Origin: Lachnospiraceae bacterium
GTDB taxonomy: Bacteria > Bacillota > Clostridia > Lachnospirales > Lachnospiraceae
Direction: 5' to 3'
NCBI GenBank assembly: GCA_026169045.1
Contig: JAPFDH010000019.1
Span: 1-38,126, forward strand
Length of the DNA: 38,126 bases
Below the pieces are notes generated by a model, which worked only from the letters and a program-made list of their open reading frames with translations, was not told the DNA's origin and ran no database searches. A program made the translations under genes and the position numbers. Positions 7,502 through 16,661 of this stretch are shown piece by piece. The number at the start of each line of letters is the position of its first letter. Position 1 is the first letter of the stretch.

Positions 7502-8776
7502 TTACGCCTTTGCTTTCATAAATGCATCCATGGAAACCTGATTTTTGCTTCCATCCAAAACATTGATCACCTGAACCGTCTGCCCCGTTTCATCTATGTA
7601 CAGGATTCCTCCGGTCTCACTTCGTTTGGCCAGTGCCACGTATTCTTCCAATGTCATATCTGAATGGCGCCGCATCAGCTGAAGATAGGTTCCCTGCCCC
7701 CTCAGAATTCCTGCCAAATGAATGGCCAGTTCCCTCTGTTCTTTTTCATAGAGCAGAATCGTCCCCATAATATCGGTATCCACTTTTATTTTCTGCCGCT
7801 GCATGGCATTCATCAGTGCATCCAGATTAATGGCAAACCCGATGGATGCTGCATCTTTTCCAAACTGAATCAGCAGTTTATCATATCGTCCTCCGGTGGC
7901 AACGGCTTCTCCCATACCATAGGTATACGCCTTAAAAATAATACCGGTATAATAATCGAATTTTCCCAGCATTCCGAGATCAAATGTTACGTATGACTGC
8001 AGTCCGTATATGGATAATATCTCATAAATTTTTTCCAGACGGTTTAAGGCATTCTGAGCGGTTTTATTTTTTGTCACATTCTTTGCTTCTTTTAAAAGCT
8101 CCACGGTTCCAAAGGTTTGGGGAATTTTTATGATACTCTCTTTCAGTGTTTCCGGCAGATCCCGTTTGGAAAGAAGTTCCTCCACACCGAAATAATTTTT
8201 TTCCTCAATTAAAATCCGCAGTTCTTTTCTGTCCTGCTCATCCAGCCCCGCTTCTTCCATCAGACCGTTGAAAAAATCCACATGGCCGATTTCCACCTGG
8301 AATTCCTTCAACCCGGCTTCAATCAGGCTGTCGATCAGCATGGCGATCATTTCGCCGTCCGCATCGGATGTAGCATCTCCGATCAGTTCGGCTCCCATCT
8401 GAGTGTTTTCATTCAAACGTCCCTGATAGCAAAAATCATTGATAAAGGTATCGCCACAGTAGGAAAAACGAACCGGCATATCCTCATCCATATAGTATTT
8501 TGCAGCACAGCGGGCAATGGAGGGCGTAATATCCGGCCGAAGCACCAGCGTATTTCCTTCCCGGTCAAAAAACTTAAACAATTTGCGGGCCTCCACACTG
8601 CCCCTTTCTTTACTGAAAATTTCGAAAAATTCAAACATGGGTGTCTGAATGTTGCGATACCCATATAGTTTCATCACCTGCGCAATCCGTTTTTGTACGG
8701 TTTCCTTTCTGGCATATTCCACGCTGTAAATATCTCTGACACCTTCCGGTGTATGAAGCAAATATTGATTATCCAT
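7502..8776 (-). CDS. hisZ: ATP phosphoribosyltransferase regulatory subunit HisZ
   Basis: A 424-residue class II aminoacyl-tRNA-synthetase-like protein related to HisRS. HTPEGVRDIYSVEYARKE at the N-terminus, the motif 2 region (VLRPDITPSIAR, FSYCGDTFIN) and YDKLLIQFG (motif 3 region) are present. It lacks the HisRS anticodon-binding domain function and instead forms a complex with short HisG, giving histidine feedback control. It is the first gene of the his operon, behind the TTGACA/TATAAT promoter at 8852-8880 and a leader of about 70 bases. GGGAGG lies before the ATG. Confidence 0.95.
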   Translation of the reverse strand: MDNQYLLHTPEGVRDIYSVEYARKETVQKRIAQVMKLYGYRNIQTPMFEFFEIFSKERGSVEARKLFKFFDREGNTLVLRPDITPSIARCAAKYYMDEDMPVRFSYCGDTFINDFCYQGRLNENTQMGAELIGDATSDADGEMIAMLIDSLIEAGLKEFQVEIGHVDFFNGLMEEAGLDEQDRKELRILIEEKNYFGVEELLSKRDLPETLKESIIKIPQTFGTVELLKEAKNVTKNKTAQNALNRLEKIYEILSIYGLQSYVTFDLGMLGKFDYYTGIIFKAYTYGMGEAVATGGRYDKLLIQFGKDAASIGFAINLDALMNAMQRQKIKVDTDIMGTILLYEKEQRELAIHLAGILRGQGTYLQLMRRHSDMTLEEYVALAKRSETGGILYIDETGQTVQVINVLDGSKNQVSMDAFMKAKA

Positions 8777-8851
8777 AAAAGCCTCCCATCTCTCACGTCT
8801 TCAGATACTTTATTATGCTAATGTGGTAGTAGAATAAATTTAATATGAGAA

Positions 8852-8880
8852 ATTATACCGAATCTGTTTTCATTTGTCAA
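8852..8880 (-). promoter_or_regulatory. Sigma-A promoter of the his operon
   Basis: On the minus strand TTGACA (8875-8880), exactly 17 bases, TATAAT (8852-8857). Both hexamers are perfect consensus. The leader to hisZ is only about 70 bases, too short for a T-box riboswitch, and shows no run of His codons. Histidine control is therefore more likely at the HisZG protein level or by a DNA-binding repressor. Confidence 0.9.
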
Positions 8881-8894
8881 TACGCAGAATTTTC

Positions 8895-9060
8895 GTAACC
8901 GTTCAGCCATAGGGCTGTAACGGGAGAGAAAATTATGCTTGCATAATTTTCTCTCCCGCTCAGACCTATGAGCTGAGCGCCTGTGAATGAGTAAAACAGT
9001 GGCGACAGCCACAATAAGCACGCAGTGCGGTTTTACGAATGGCGCGGGCTAAACTGTTAT
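8895..9060 (+). mobile_element. MITE-like repeat, copy 1
   Basis: A roughly 165-bp non-coding element bounded by GTAACCGTTCAGCC (8895) and, inverted, GGGCTAAACTGTTAT (to 9060). It matches the copies at 27339-27503 and 37986-38126 along its whole length. Inside lie a hairpin with an 18-bp perfect stem and TT loop (8921-8958), a GCTCA/TGAGC hairpin (8958-8978), and a three-way structure closed by GTAAAAC/GTTTTAC (8991-9036) holding two small hairpins. GTAA-type ends are known from the IS66 family. No clear target duplication remains. The right end supplies the recU stop codon. Short ORFs within it are not considered genes. Confidence 0.85.
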
Positions 9061-9590
9061 TCTCTGGAAATCAAATCCAGCTGCAAAGCTTCCAGATAAT
9101 GAAGATAGGCTCCTCCGGTGATTTTTATCCGATACGTTTTATCGATTTCTTCATAGGTGACACTTTTTCTTCCGCCCTTTTTTCCCCGTTCCCAAAAAAA
9201 GAGAATATCCCGAAGGGGAACATAATACGCCTCATCCATCTGACTGTAGTATAAGATGATAAAAGCAATCCCCTGCTGCCTCTCAAATGCTTTCATAAAT
9301 GCAATCTGATGTTCGTGAATGTTTTGAAGAGGAAACGTCTTTGCACTGCATTCCTTTGCATCAAAACATACAGGAATCCCCTGTACCGCCCCGATATAAT
9401 CCACGGTACTCTTCTGATCAAAATAAGCCAGTGTGATATGTCTCGTTTTCTTGTCAATGGTGATCGGTTTGATGGGCGTAGGAATTTTCTGAATCAAGGC
9501 CAGATTTTTATTCTGATACTGTTCATTGGTATAATTAATCATATCTTCCAATGTGGACCCCCTAAGCCCCCTTGTGTTCCATGTTCCCAT
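9057..9590 (-). CDS. recU: Holliday junction resolvase RecU
   Basis: A 177-residue structure-specific endonuclease that cuts four-way DNA junctions in recombinational repair and chromosome segregation of Firmicutes. The N-terminus (NTRGLRGSTLEDMIN) and the nuclease core (STVDYIG, then FDAKECSAKTFPL with the catalytic Asp/Glu/Lys) are typical, as is YYVPLRDILFFWERGKKGG. The start follows an AGAGGGG site that overlaps the end of the pseudouridine synthase gene four bases upstream. The TAA stop lies inside the end of the MITE at 8895-9060, so the native stop may have been replaced. Confidence 0.93.
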   Translation of the reverse strand: MGTWNTRGLRGSTLEDMINYTNEQYQNKNLALIQKIPTPIKPITIDKKTRHITLAYFDQKSTVDYIGAVQGIPVCFDAKECSAKTFPLQNIHEHQIAFMKAFERQQGIAFIILYYSQMDEAYYVPLRDILFFWERGKKGGRKSVTYEEIDKTYRIKITGGAYLHYLEALQLDLISRE

Positions 9591-9594
9591 ATAT

Positions 9595-10584
9595 TCAAAG
9601 CCCCTCTGTGCGTATTACCTGGTTCCATAATTTGGGAAGCGGCGCTTTTATCGTCTTATGGGATAAACCGGAAAATTCCCCTTCCATAGCCGGAAAGACC
9701 AATTCTCCCGCATGCAAAAGCTGTGTTTTTACCCCATATTTTTCCCGAAAGATTCTGTTAACCTGCGGATTTCCATACTTTGTATCTCCGATAATGGGAT
9801 GACCGATGGAAGATAGATGGGCACGGATCTGGTGGGACCGTCCGGTAATCAGGAAAACCCTCATATAGGTGACAGATTTTCCCACGGATATGGGCTCATA
9901 CTCCGTCTCGATCCACTGGGATTCGTCGGATATGGGCTGATCCGTTATGGTTACTTTATTTTTTTCGTGATCCTTAGTGAGATATCCGGAAATTTTTCTT
10001 CCCTTTTCCAATCGCCCTGCGATCAGACAGACATAGTATTTATGGATGGTACGGTCATGAAACAGTTTTGCCATTTGCTGCAGACCGGCAAGAGACGTTC
10101 CTGCCACTAAGATACCGCTGGTATTCCGATCCAGCCGGTTACAAACAGAAGGGCGGAAAAACTGCAGTTCTTCCCGCCCCAGTTTCCCGGATTCCAGACA
10201 ATAATCAATCACCTGATCCACCATGGATTCCTCTTTTTTGTCTGCCCGCTGTGATAACATCCCCACCGGTTTATTTACAATCAGCACATTCTCATCCTCA
10301 TATAAAATATCCAGAGATTTTCTTTTCGGCTGACCGCCCACAGGATCGGACACATTTTTTACCGGCTGAGAAAACTTTTCTATGGTTTCCTCCGCCAAAA
10401 ACAGTGTCACTTCATCCCCCACTTCCAGTTTTTCTTTTCCGTCTGCTTTTTTCCCATTTAAAGTAATATTTTTTTTTCGCAGCATTTTATATAAAAAACT
10501 TTTCGGAGCCTGATTCAAATATTTTGCCAGCATCTTATCCAGACGCTGACCGGCTTCATTTTTCCCTATGGCTATTTTTTTCAT
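9595..10584 (-). CDS. RluA-family pseudouridine synthase with S4 domain
   Basis: A 329-residue RluC/RluD-type enzyme that converts specific uridines of rRNA (probably 23S) to pseudouridine. The N-terminal S4 RNA-binding domain (GQRLDKMLAKYLNQAP, KMLRKKNITLNGKKAD) covers residues 10-75. The catalytic domain carries the family motif NRLDRNTSGILVAG, with the catalytic Asp near residue 153, and the later RSHQIRAHLSSIGHPIIGD motif. The exact target uridines cannot be told from sequence. GGAGG precedes the ATG. The recU gene starts four bases after the stop. Confidence 0.93.
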   Translation of the reverse strand: MKKIAIGKNEAGQRLDKMLAKYLNQAPKSFLYKMLRKKNITLNGKKADGKEKLEVGDEVTLFLAEETIEKFSQPVKNVSDPVGGQPKRKSLDILYEDENVLIVNKPVGMLSQRADKKEESMVDQVIDYCLESGKLGREELQFFRPSVCNRLDRNTSGILVAGTSLAGLQQMAKLFHDRTIHKYYVCLIAGRLEKGRKISGYLTKDHEKNKVTITDQPISDESQWIETEYEPISVGKSVTYMRVFLITGRSHQIRAHLSSIGHPIIGDTKYGNPQVNRIFREKYGVKTQLLHAGELVFPAMEGEFSGLSHKTIKAPLPKLWNQVIRTEGL

Positions 10585-10602
10585 TTTTTCCTCCGCCTGA
10601 CA

Positions 10603-11172
10603 TCATAGAGCAATTGCGCGGAAAACCCCTTCCATCTGTAGGAGTTTTTCATCGCAGGTCTTTCTGGAAGACGGTTCCAGAGAACGCAGACGTTTCAAAT
10701 AAGCCTTCCAATCGGTAAATACTTTTACTTCTGATGCCACTTCATTATTTTTCAACATAGTTTTTAAATATTCCTCGGTCCGCTTTACATCCATGGATTT
10801 CTGGGTCGTATAGCAGAATACGCCGTTTTCATGAAAATATGCATAATCGATTTCCATACTTTTATCAGTCTTCGATGTGATAATCAATTCCGTATCCAGC
10901 ACGCCGTCTCCCACGATGGAAATGACCTGTTCATATTCTTCTGTCGGTCTCCCCTTAAAGGGCAGCAGCGCTGTCAATACAACCGCCAGATTAGCTGTAG
11001 GTAATACGGTTAAAATCGCCACTATGGTCAGCCAGTTGTTTTTGGTTCCCAGCGTCAGATATCCCAGTAATACCAATCCTATGATACCGGCAGTCAGCAC
11101 CCCCACCATAATTGACAAATTTCTTTTTCTCGCCCGAATATAACCATGATGTCCTTTTGTATTTCGTCTCAT
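10603..11172 (-). CDS. Unknown membrane protein with two central helices
   Basis: A 189-residue protein. A basic N-terminus (MRRNTKGHHGYIRARKRN) is followed by two transmembrane segments near residues 20-40 and 47-70 and a C-terminal cytoplasmic domain of about 115 residues. The N-terminal lysines and arginines predict both ends inside the cell. No family recognised, although the arrangement is common in Lachnospiraceae housekeeping operons. AGAGGA about eight bases before ATG 11172 sets the start; a longer reading would overlap the upstream SDR gene. It sits between the SDR and pseudouridine synthase genes. Confidence 0.8.
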   Translation of the reverse strand: MRRNTKGHHGYIRARKRNLSIMVGVLTAGIIGLVLLGYLTLGTKNNWLTIVAILTVLPTANLAVVLTALLPFKGRPTEEYEQVISIVGDGVLDTELIITSKTDKSMEIDYAYFHENGVFCYTTQKSMDVKRTEEYLKTMLKNNEVASEVKVFTDWKAYLKRLRSLEPSSRKTCDEKLLQMEGVFRAIAL

Positions 11173-11186
11173 CCATCGTTTCCTCT

Positions 11187-11969
11187 CTACTCTGTAAATT
11201 TCTCCATCATCCAAAGAATGGGCCGCCACGGAAGGAATTTTGCCCCTGCCTTTACAAGCTTTATCGAATACCCATAAACCGATTCCCGTCTCCCCCTGGA
11301 CGCATCATAAAGCGCTTTTTGGACTACTGCATCCGCCTCTGCCAAAAAACGCTTTTTCCATGGTGCAACCGTTTGTCCGGCATGCTCAAAAAATTCTGTA
11401 TCCACCGGCCCCGGACAGACAGCCGTGACGGTCACCTTTCTTTTTTTCAGTTCCTGATTCAATGCCAGGCACAAATGGCGGACATAGGCTTTCGTAGCCG
11501 CATATATACAAAAGCCGGGCTGAGGCAGATATGCGGCACCGGAAGCCAGAGCAATGACCCTGCTTTTTTCAGGAATATACGGCAACGCCGTCATCAAAGA
11601 CCATGTCAGTGCTTCATCATTTAGAGAAATCATCTCCATGGCTTTCGGATATTCCTGCTCTTCCAGGCGTCCGTAGTAACCGCATCCTGCTGCCAGGACC
11701 AAAATCCGAATCGCCGGGGATTCCTCCTCCAGTTTTTTCTTCCATGCTTTTCGCCCGTCATCGGAAAGCAGATCCAGACAAACGGGACGGATTTTATCCC
11801 ATTCCTGCGCCAATTGTTCCAGTCGTTCTTTTCTTCTGGCTACAACCCAGATCTCATCCAGGCCGGGATATCGGGATGCAATCTGACGGACAAATTCTCG
11901 TCCAAGACCCGAAGAAGCTCCTGTGATCAGCGCAATCTGTTTTTTTCCCTGTCTTCTCTTGTGTTCCAT
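11187..11969 (-). CDS. Short-chain dehydrogenase/reductase (SDR)
   Basis: A 260-residue classical SDR. The dinucleotide-binding motif TGASSGLG is near residue 19, with LAAGCGYYG (the NNAG-like position), the serine region ALASGAAY, and YAATK carrying the catalytic Tyr and Lys, then PGPVDTEF. It is related to uncharacterised DltE/YqjQ-type reductases; the substrate is unknown. ATG 11969 is chosen because AAAGGA lies six bases upstream. An ATG at 12008 overlaps the preceding gene's TGA as ATGA but has no nearby ribosome binding site. The C-terminal part (KFLPWRPILWMMEKF) is amphipathic. Confidence 0.88.
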   Translation of the reverse strand: MEHKRRQGKKQIALITGASSGLGREFVRQIASRYPGLDEIWVVARRKERLEQLAQEWDKIRPVCLDLLSDDGRKAWKKKLEEESPAIRILVLAAGCGYYGRLEEQEYPKAMEMISLNDEALTWSLMTALPYIPEKSRVIALASGAAYLPQPGFCIYAATKAYVRHLCLALNQELKKRKVTVTAVCPGPVDTEFFEHAGQTVAPWKKRFLAEADAVVQKALYDASRGRRESVYGYSIKLVKAGAKFLPWRPILWMMEKFTE

Positions 11970-12004
11970 GTCCGTCCTTTCTCCTTTTCCATAGTCATCT
12001 TCTG

Positions 12005-12661
<657 letters not shown>

Positions 12662-12679
12662 ATCCTATCCACTCCCTTT

Positions 12680-13390
12680 TTATATCTGTGTCAGCGTTTC
12701 GATTTCCTGTTTTGTCAGTTTCCGATATGCCCCACAGGGAAGCCCCTCATCCAATGAAAGAGGGCCCATGGAAATCCGTTTCAAATAGGTTACCTGACAC
12801 CCCACTGCCTGAAACATCCGTTTTACCTGATGAAATTTTCCTTCTTGTATGGTCAAATATCCGCTTTTCTCCGTTTTCTGCTCCAGCTTTGCCGGACGAA
12901 ATACCGTTTTATCTTCCATCTGTATCCCTGCGGCAAACCGTTCTTTCGTATCCTCCGGGATTTTTGTATCCACTTCTACATAATATACTTTATCCACATG
13001 TTTTTTTGGAGCCAGCAGACGATGGGCCAGGTCACCGTCATTTGTAATCAATAAAAGTCCTTCTGTATCCAGATCCAGACGCCCTACAGGGAATAAGTCT
13101 TTCCTCTGTCTGCTCTCGATCAAATCAATCACGGTTTTATGTCTGGGATCCTCTGTGGCGGAAATGACGCCTGCCGGTTTATGCAGCATATAATATTCTT
13201 TCTGTACATATCCCACCGCTACTCCATCCACTGCCACTTCATCCTGATCGACATCTACTTTCCCTTCCGGGGAACGGACGATTTCATGATTCACTGCCAC
13301 TCTTCCTTTTCGGATCATCTCTTTCAGCTGACTTCTGCTCCCCACTCCCATATCCGCCAGATACTTATCCAGACGCAGCAATTTTCCCAT
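12680..13390 (-). CDS. RsuA/RluB-family pseudouridine synthase
   Basis: A 236-residue enzyme that isomerises a uridine in rRNA. An N-terminal S4 domain (LRLDKYLADMGVGSRSQLKE, then VNHEIV) is followed by a catalytic domain carrying GRLDLDTEGLLLITNDG with the catalytic Asp near residue 104, and the later GKFHQVKRMFQAVG motif. RsuA acts on 16S position 516 in E. coli; RluB/E/F relatives act on 23S. Sequence alone cannot choose, though the length and SRSQLKEMI stretch resemble RsuA. AAAGGAG lies before the ATG. Confidence 0.92.
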   Translation of the reverse strand: MGKLLRLDKYLADMGVGSRSQLKEMIRKGRVAVNHEIVRSPEGKVDVDQDEVAVDGVAVGYVQKEYYMLHKPAGVISATEDPRHKTVIDLIESRQRKDLFPVGRLDLDTEGLLLITNDGDLAHRLLAPKKHVDKVYYVEVDTKIPEDTKERFAAGIQMEDKTVFRPAKLEQKTEKSGYLTIQEGKFHQVKRMFQAVGCQVTYLKRISMGPLSLDEGLPCGAYRKLTKQEIETLTQI

Positions 13391-13421
13391 CCTTTTCTCC
13401 TCTTTCCTTTTAATCTGTCTG

Positions 13422-14807
13422 TTATTGCCAGCGCCAACCGGCCAGATACTTATTTTTCAGCATTGCTCCGTTACCTTTGGCAAATCCCAACGGATATCCA
13501 TCCACACAGATCAAGAACCATCCCTTTTCCTTTCGGGACACCAAATCCTCTACCTGCAGCGTTTCACCCTTCAGATAGCGGATTACCCGTTCATCGGAAA
13601 CCGGAAAATCAATCACCTTACGGTATTGTTCTTTTTTCAATGCCATGGCAAACGCCTGGCTGGGCTCAAACCTGGCTTTTTTACACTCTCCCAAGAGAAG
13701 ACCGGAACGCATGATGCGAAGTCCCTGACAGTCACAATCGCACTCCGGACGAAGCATCACTTTTTCGCCTCGGATTTCGATTCTGGAATAATCCAGATCC
13801 ATGTTTAAGCCATCTAAGAATTCCATCAGTTCTGTCTGTTTTTCAATCTGCGGATTTCTCTTTCCTGTACGCTTAGGAAGAATCACTCTTTCCTGTGGTT
13901 TCCCCTTTCTGAGCAATGCCAGAAAATGGCCTTCTCCCTGCATTCTGTGAGGCCATATGCGTACACATTCTTTCAATTCCTCCGGACCGTTTACCATCTG
14001 CGGCATTCCCGGTCCAAAGCCTTCGTACCGTTTTACCGGCATGATCTCCAATTCGGGGCACACCTGCATCATATGCATGATTGTAGCTTCATTTTCCTGG
14101 GGACTGAATGTACATGTGGAATATAAAAGCATTCCGCCCGGCTTTAACATCTTCAATGCGGCTTCTGTAATCTGCCTTTGCAAATTGGCATAAAACTGAT
14201 TTCCATGTTCCAGCCAGCTTTTGATCACTGCCGGTTCTTTCCGAAACATACCCTCTCCGGAACAAGGGGCATCGATCAGAATTTTGTCAAAGTATTCATA
14301 AAAACGGTTTACCAGCTTTTGAGGATCTTCACTCATAATCAGCGCATTGGTCACACCAAATAATTCCATATTTTTCAATAATGCTTTGGCTCTGGAATTG
14401 CTGATATCATTGCTGACCAGAAGTCCGTGCCCCTTAAGTTTCGCAGCCAGTTCCGTACTTTTTCCTCCCGGAGCGGCACAGACATCCAGCACCTTATCTC
14501 CCGGCTCAATGGGAAGCAGATTTGCCGGTGTCATGGCCGACGGCTCCTGCAGATAATACAATCCTGCAAAATAATAGGGATGTTTTGCTGGTTTATCCAC
14601 ATCTCCATTATAATAATAGCCGTTTTCAATCCAAGGAATGGGGCGAATGGGAAACGGGCAGATTTTCTCAAATTCTTCCGGTGATACTTTCAGCGTATTG
14701 ACACGCAGACCATACACCCGTTTCTGAAAAAAACTCTCCCGATACAGCGCATACTCCTCTCCCAACAACTGTTTCATTTTTTCTTCAAATAATTCTGGTA
14801 AAGCCAT
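13422..14807 (-). CDS. RsmF/RsmB-like rRNA cytosine-5 methyltransferase
   Basis: A 461-residue NOL1/NOP2/Sun-family enzyme that transfers a methyl group from S-adenosylmethionine to C5 of a cytosine, probably in 16S rRNA. The SAM-binding motif LDVCAAPGGKSTELAAKLKG is near residue 107. The two active-site cysteines are visible in DAPCSGEGMFRKEP and STCTFSPQENE. A C-terminal extension of about 170 residues (from KRTGKRNPQ) resembles the RsmF/YebU PUA-like tail, so YebU/RsmF type is preferred over RsmB. GAGAGG precedes the ATG. Confidence 0.92.
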   Translation of the reverse strand: MALPELFEEKMKQLLGEEYALYRESFFQKRVYGLRVNTLKVSPEEFEKICPFPIRPIPWIENGYYYNGDVDKPAKHPYYFAGLYYLQEPSAMTPANLLPIEPGDKVLDVCAAPGGKSTELAAKLKGHGLLVSNDISNSRAKALLKNMELFGVTNALIMSEDPQKLVNRFYEYFDKILIDAPCSGEGMFRKEPAVIKSWLEHGNQFYANLQRQITEAALKMLKPGGMLLYSTCTFSPQENEATIMHMMQVCPELEIMPVKRYEGFGPGMPQMVNGPEELKECVRIWPHRMQGEGHFLALLRKGKPQERVILPKRTGKRNPQIEKQTELMEFLDGLNMDLDYSRIEIRGEKVMLRPECDCDCQGLRIMRSGLLLGECKKARFEPSQAFAMALKKEQYRKVIDFPVSDERVIRYLKGETLQVEDLVSRKEKGWFLICVDGYPLGFAKGNGAMLKNKYLAGWRWQ

Positions 14808-14828
14808 ATTAACCTCTCATTTTTCTAT

Positions 14829-15644
14829 TCATGTATCTCGATTACTCTTTTGTTTCATTACATACACCTGCGCCACATGATCCAAATGGAAACTAAACTG
14901 ACGCAACTGCTCCATATCTCCCTGATTATAGATCTGAAAGAACTGATCCTGCAGTGCCATCACTTCTTCCTGCGGCGCTACTTTGTGAAGATTACGGATC
15001 GCATTTAAAATATCATGGACAATATTTGCCTTTTCACGGAAGGATGTCTGTGCCTCCACAATTTCATTGCGGATGGATGACATCTCATTATCCAATTTTA
15101 ACACCGCCTCCGATGCGGCTGTCAGACGCATGCTCAGTCTGGTGGGCAGATTGTGATCATACTTATATTTCATGGAATGTTCAATCACAGCCCAGAAATT
15201 CATAGCCAATGTCCGGATCTGTATTTCCACCGGTATGGTATAGGTGTGAAACGCCGTCTGCACCGGATACATGACTACCATATGATAACTTCTGTATCCG
15301 CTGTCTTTGGGATGGGCGATATAATCAATCTCACTCTGCACCGTCATATCCGACCGTTTTTTTATATCTTCCACCACTTTATAGATATCTTCCACAAACT
15401 GACAGATAACGCGGATTCCTGCAATATCTTCTATTTTTTCTGTGATCTCTACGATAGGTATATTTTTTTTCTTTGCTTTTGCCAATATACTGGAAATGCT
15501 TTTTACACGTCCCAGTACATTTTCTATGGGGCAATATACACCCTGATCGGCATATTCCGTCATCATGTGACGCACTTTCAATACAATCTCATCCACCGCC
15601 AATTCATACGGACTCAATATTTCTTTCCAGTTCTGTATTTCCAT
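14829..15644 (-). CDS. Small alarmone synthetase (GTP pyrophosphokinase, RelQ-like)
   Basis: A 271-residue single-domain RelA/SpoT-like synthetase, without hydrolase or TGS/ACT domains, that makes (p)ppGpp from ATP and GTP or GDP. Visible motifs are IEDIAGIRVICQFVEDIYKV, DYIAHPKDSGYRSYHMVV and VEIQIRTLAMNFWAVIEHSMKYK (catalytic Glu-Gln region). The start is placed at ATG 15644 because MEIQNWKEILSPYE matches the family N-terminus. A GAAAGG lies 13 bases upstream; a TTG with an AAGGTGG site (LKGLVQT extension) is an alternative. It follows the M23 peptidase gene. Confidence 0.9.
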   Translation of the reverse strand: MEIQNWKEILSPYELAVDEIVLKVRHMMTEYADQGVYCPIENVLGRVKSISSILAKAKKKNIPIVEITEKIEDIAGIRVICQFVEDIYKVVEDIKKRSDMTVQSEIDYIAHPKDSGYRSYHMVVMYPVQTAFHTYTIPVEIQIRTLAMNFWAVIEHSMKYKYDHNLPTRLSMRLTAASEAVLKLDNEMSSIRNEIVEAQTSFREKANIVHDILNAIRNLHKVAPQEEVMALQDQFFQIYNQGDMEQLRQFSFHLDHVAQVYVMKQKSNRDT

Positions 15645-15779
15645 AGTTTGTACCAAGCCTTTCAAGTACAAGCCACCTTGTATTTGAAATGTGCAGATAC
15701 CATGGGGAAACGCATCTGCACTCCACTTTCCTTTCTGTTTCAATCTCTATCATCATACCATAGTTTACCCTAAAATTCA

Positions 15780-16661
15780 TCAATAATCATAGTTTAATTT
15801 ATACTTTTGCGCATATACCAGGATAGGATATGGATTCACACTCATCTCTTCCATGTGTTCCGTTTCCAGATAAATGCCAAAATGCAGATGTACAGGAAAC
15901 TTTCCTATGGTTCCCTCTTCTTTTCCATATCCGCTGTCTCCCATATATCCCAAGAGCTGACCGGCTTTTACAAAATCTCCCTCTTTCAATCCCGAGGCAA
16001 ATGCGTATAGATGGGCATAGTAAAAATATCCTCCCGATGCCCCGCGTATCCCGATCCGCCATCCTCCTTTTTCCAGCCACCCCATATTTTCCACATATCC
16101 ATCGGTCATACTGACTATGGGATAGGTTCCTCTCTCATAGGCATCTCCCATGATATCCGTTCCCTCATGCAGCCGTTCCCCTCCATACGTCCGTTTCTGT
16201 TTCCATGTATCGGAAAATGTCACCGGTTTTTTTTCTTTATTCAGGCTGTCGGGAACCGGAAAATATTGGATATCCGAAAGAATCGCCTGATATGCCTCTT
16301 CGATGGGTTTATATTTCGTTTCATCCGTTCCTTCCAAAATATGGTTCCAGTCCCATACATCCTCACGGTTTGTTCCTTCCAGTTCCCATGTACTCGGCGA
16401 AAAATCATATCGTGTCATCACAATCGCTGCCGTTTCCGCAAACTGCAGACCGGTTTTTTTCGCCAATTGTTCGATTTTTTCCAACCCGTCCCGGGGAAAA
16501 TCCATGTCGCGAAAGACATCCTTCTCCACCATATCAGCGGGAATATTGGCCCAAAAGGCATAATTCCACAAAGTATGTAAATTGGTCACACATATGAGGG
16601 CTGCCAGACTCAAAAAGACAGACCAGAAAACCATCAGGCGAACCGGATTTTTTCTTTTCAT
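15780..16661 (-). CDS. Membrane-anchored M23 (LytM) peptidase
   Basis: A 293-residue protein with a short basic N-terminus and a membrane anchor at residues 9-28 (LMVFWSVFLSLAALICV), a linker of about 140 residues, and a C-terminal M23 domain. The zinc motif is intact: LHEGTDIMG supplies His and Asp, and VHLHFGIY supplies the HxH pair, so the enzyme should cleave peptidoglycan cross-bridges. Intact ligands distinguish it from degenerate LytM regulators. It may act in wall remodelling, perhaps in sporulation. Upstream, ATAAAT and CATATAAC with about 15 bases between them weakly resemble a sigma-E promoter; this is tentative. It heads the downstream RNA-modification gene run. Confidence 0.88.
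   Translation of the reverse strand: MKRKNPVRLMVFWSVFLSLAALICVTNLHTLWNYAFWANIPADMVEKDVFRDMDFPRDGLEKIEQLAKKTGLQFAETAAIVMTRYDFSPSTWELEGTNREDVWDWNHILEGTDETKYKPIEEAYQAILSDIQYFPVPDSLNKEKKPVTFSDTWKQKRTYGGERLHEGTDIMGDAYERGTYPIVSMTDGYVENMGWLEKGGWRIGIRGASGGYFYYAHLYAFASGLKEGDFVKAGQLLGYMGDSGYGKEEGTIGKFPVHLHFGIYLETEHMEEMSVNPYPILVYAQKYKLNYDY

Noticed and set aside
8777-8880. T-box riboswitch before hisZ
   Set aside because: The leader is too short and lacks the T-box sequence and terminator/antiterminator pair.
8818-9021. Minus-strand ORF beginning MLIVAVATVLL in MITE copy 1
   Set aside because: The same start appears in the copy at 27378, but the ORFs then diverge and run into unrelated flanking DNA. 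The sequence is better explained by the repeat's structure than as a gene.
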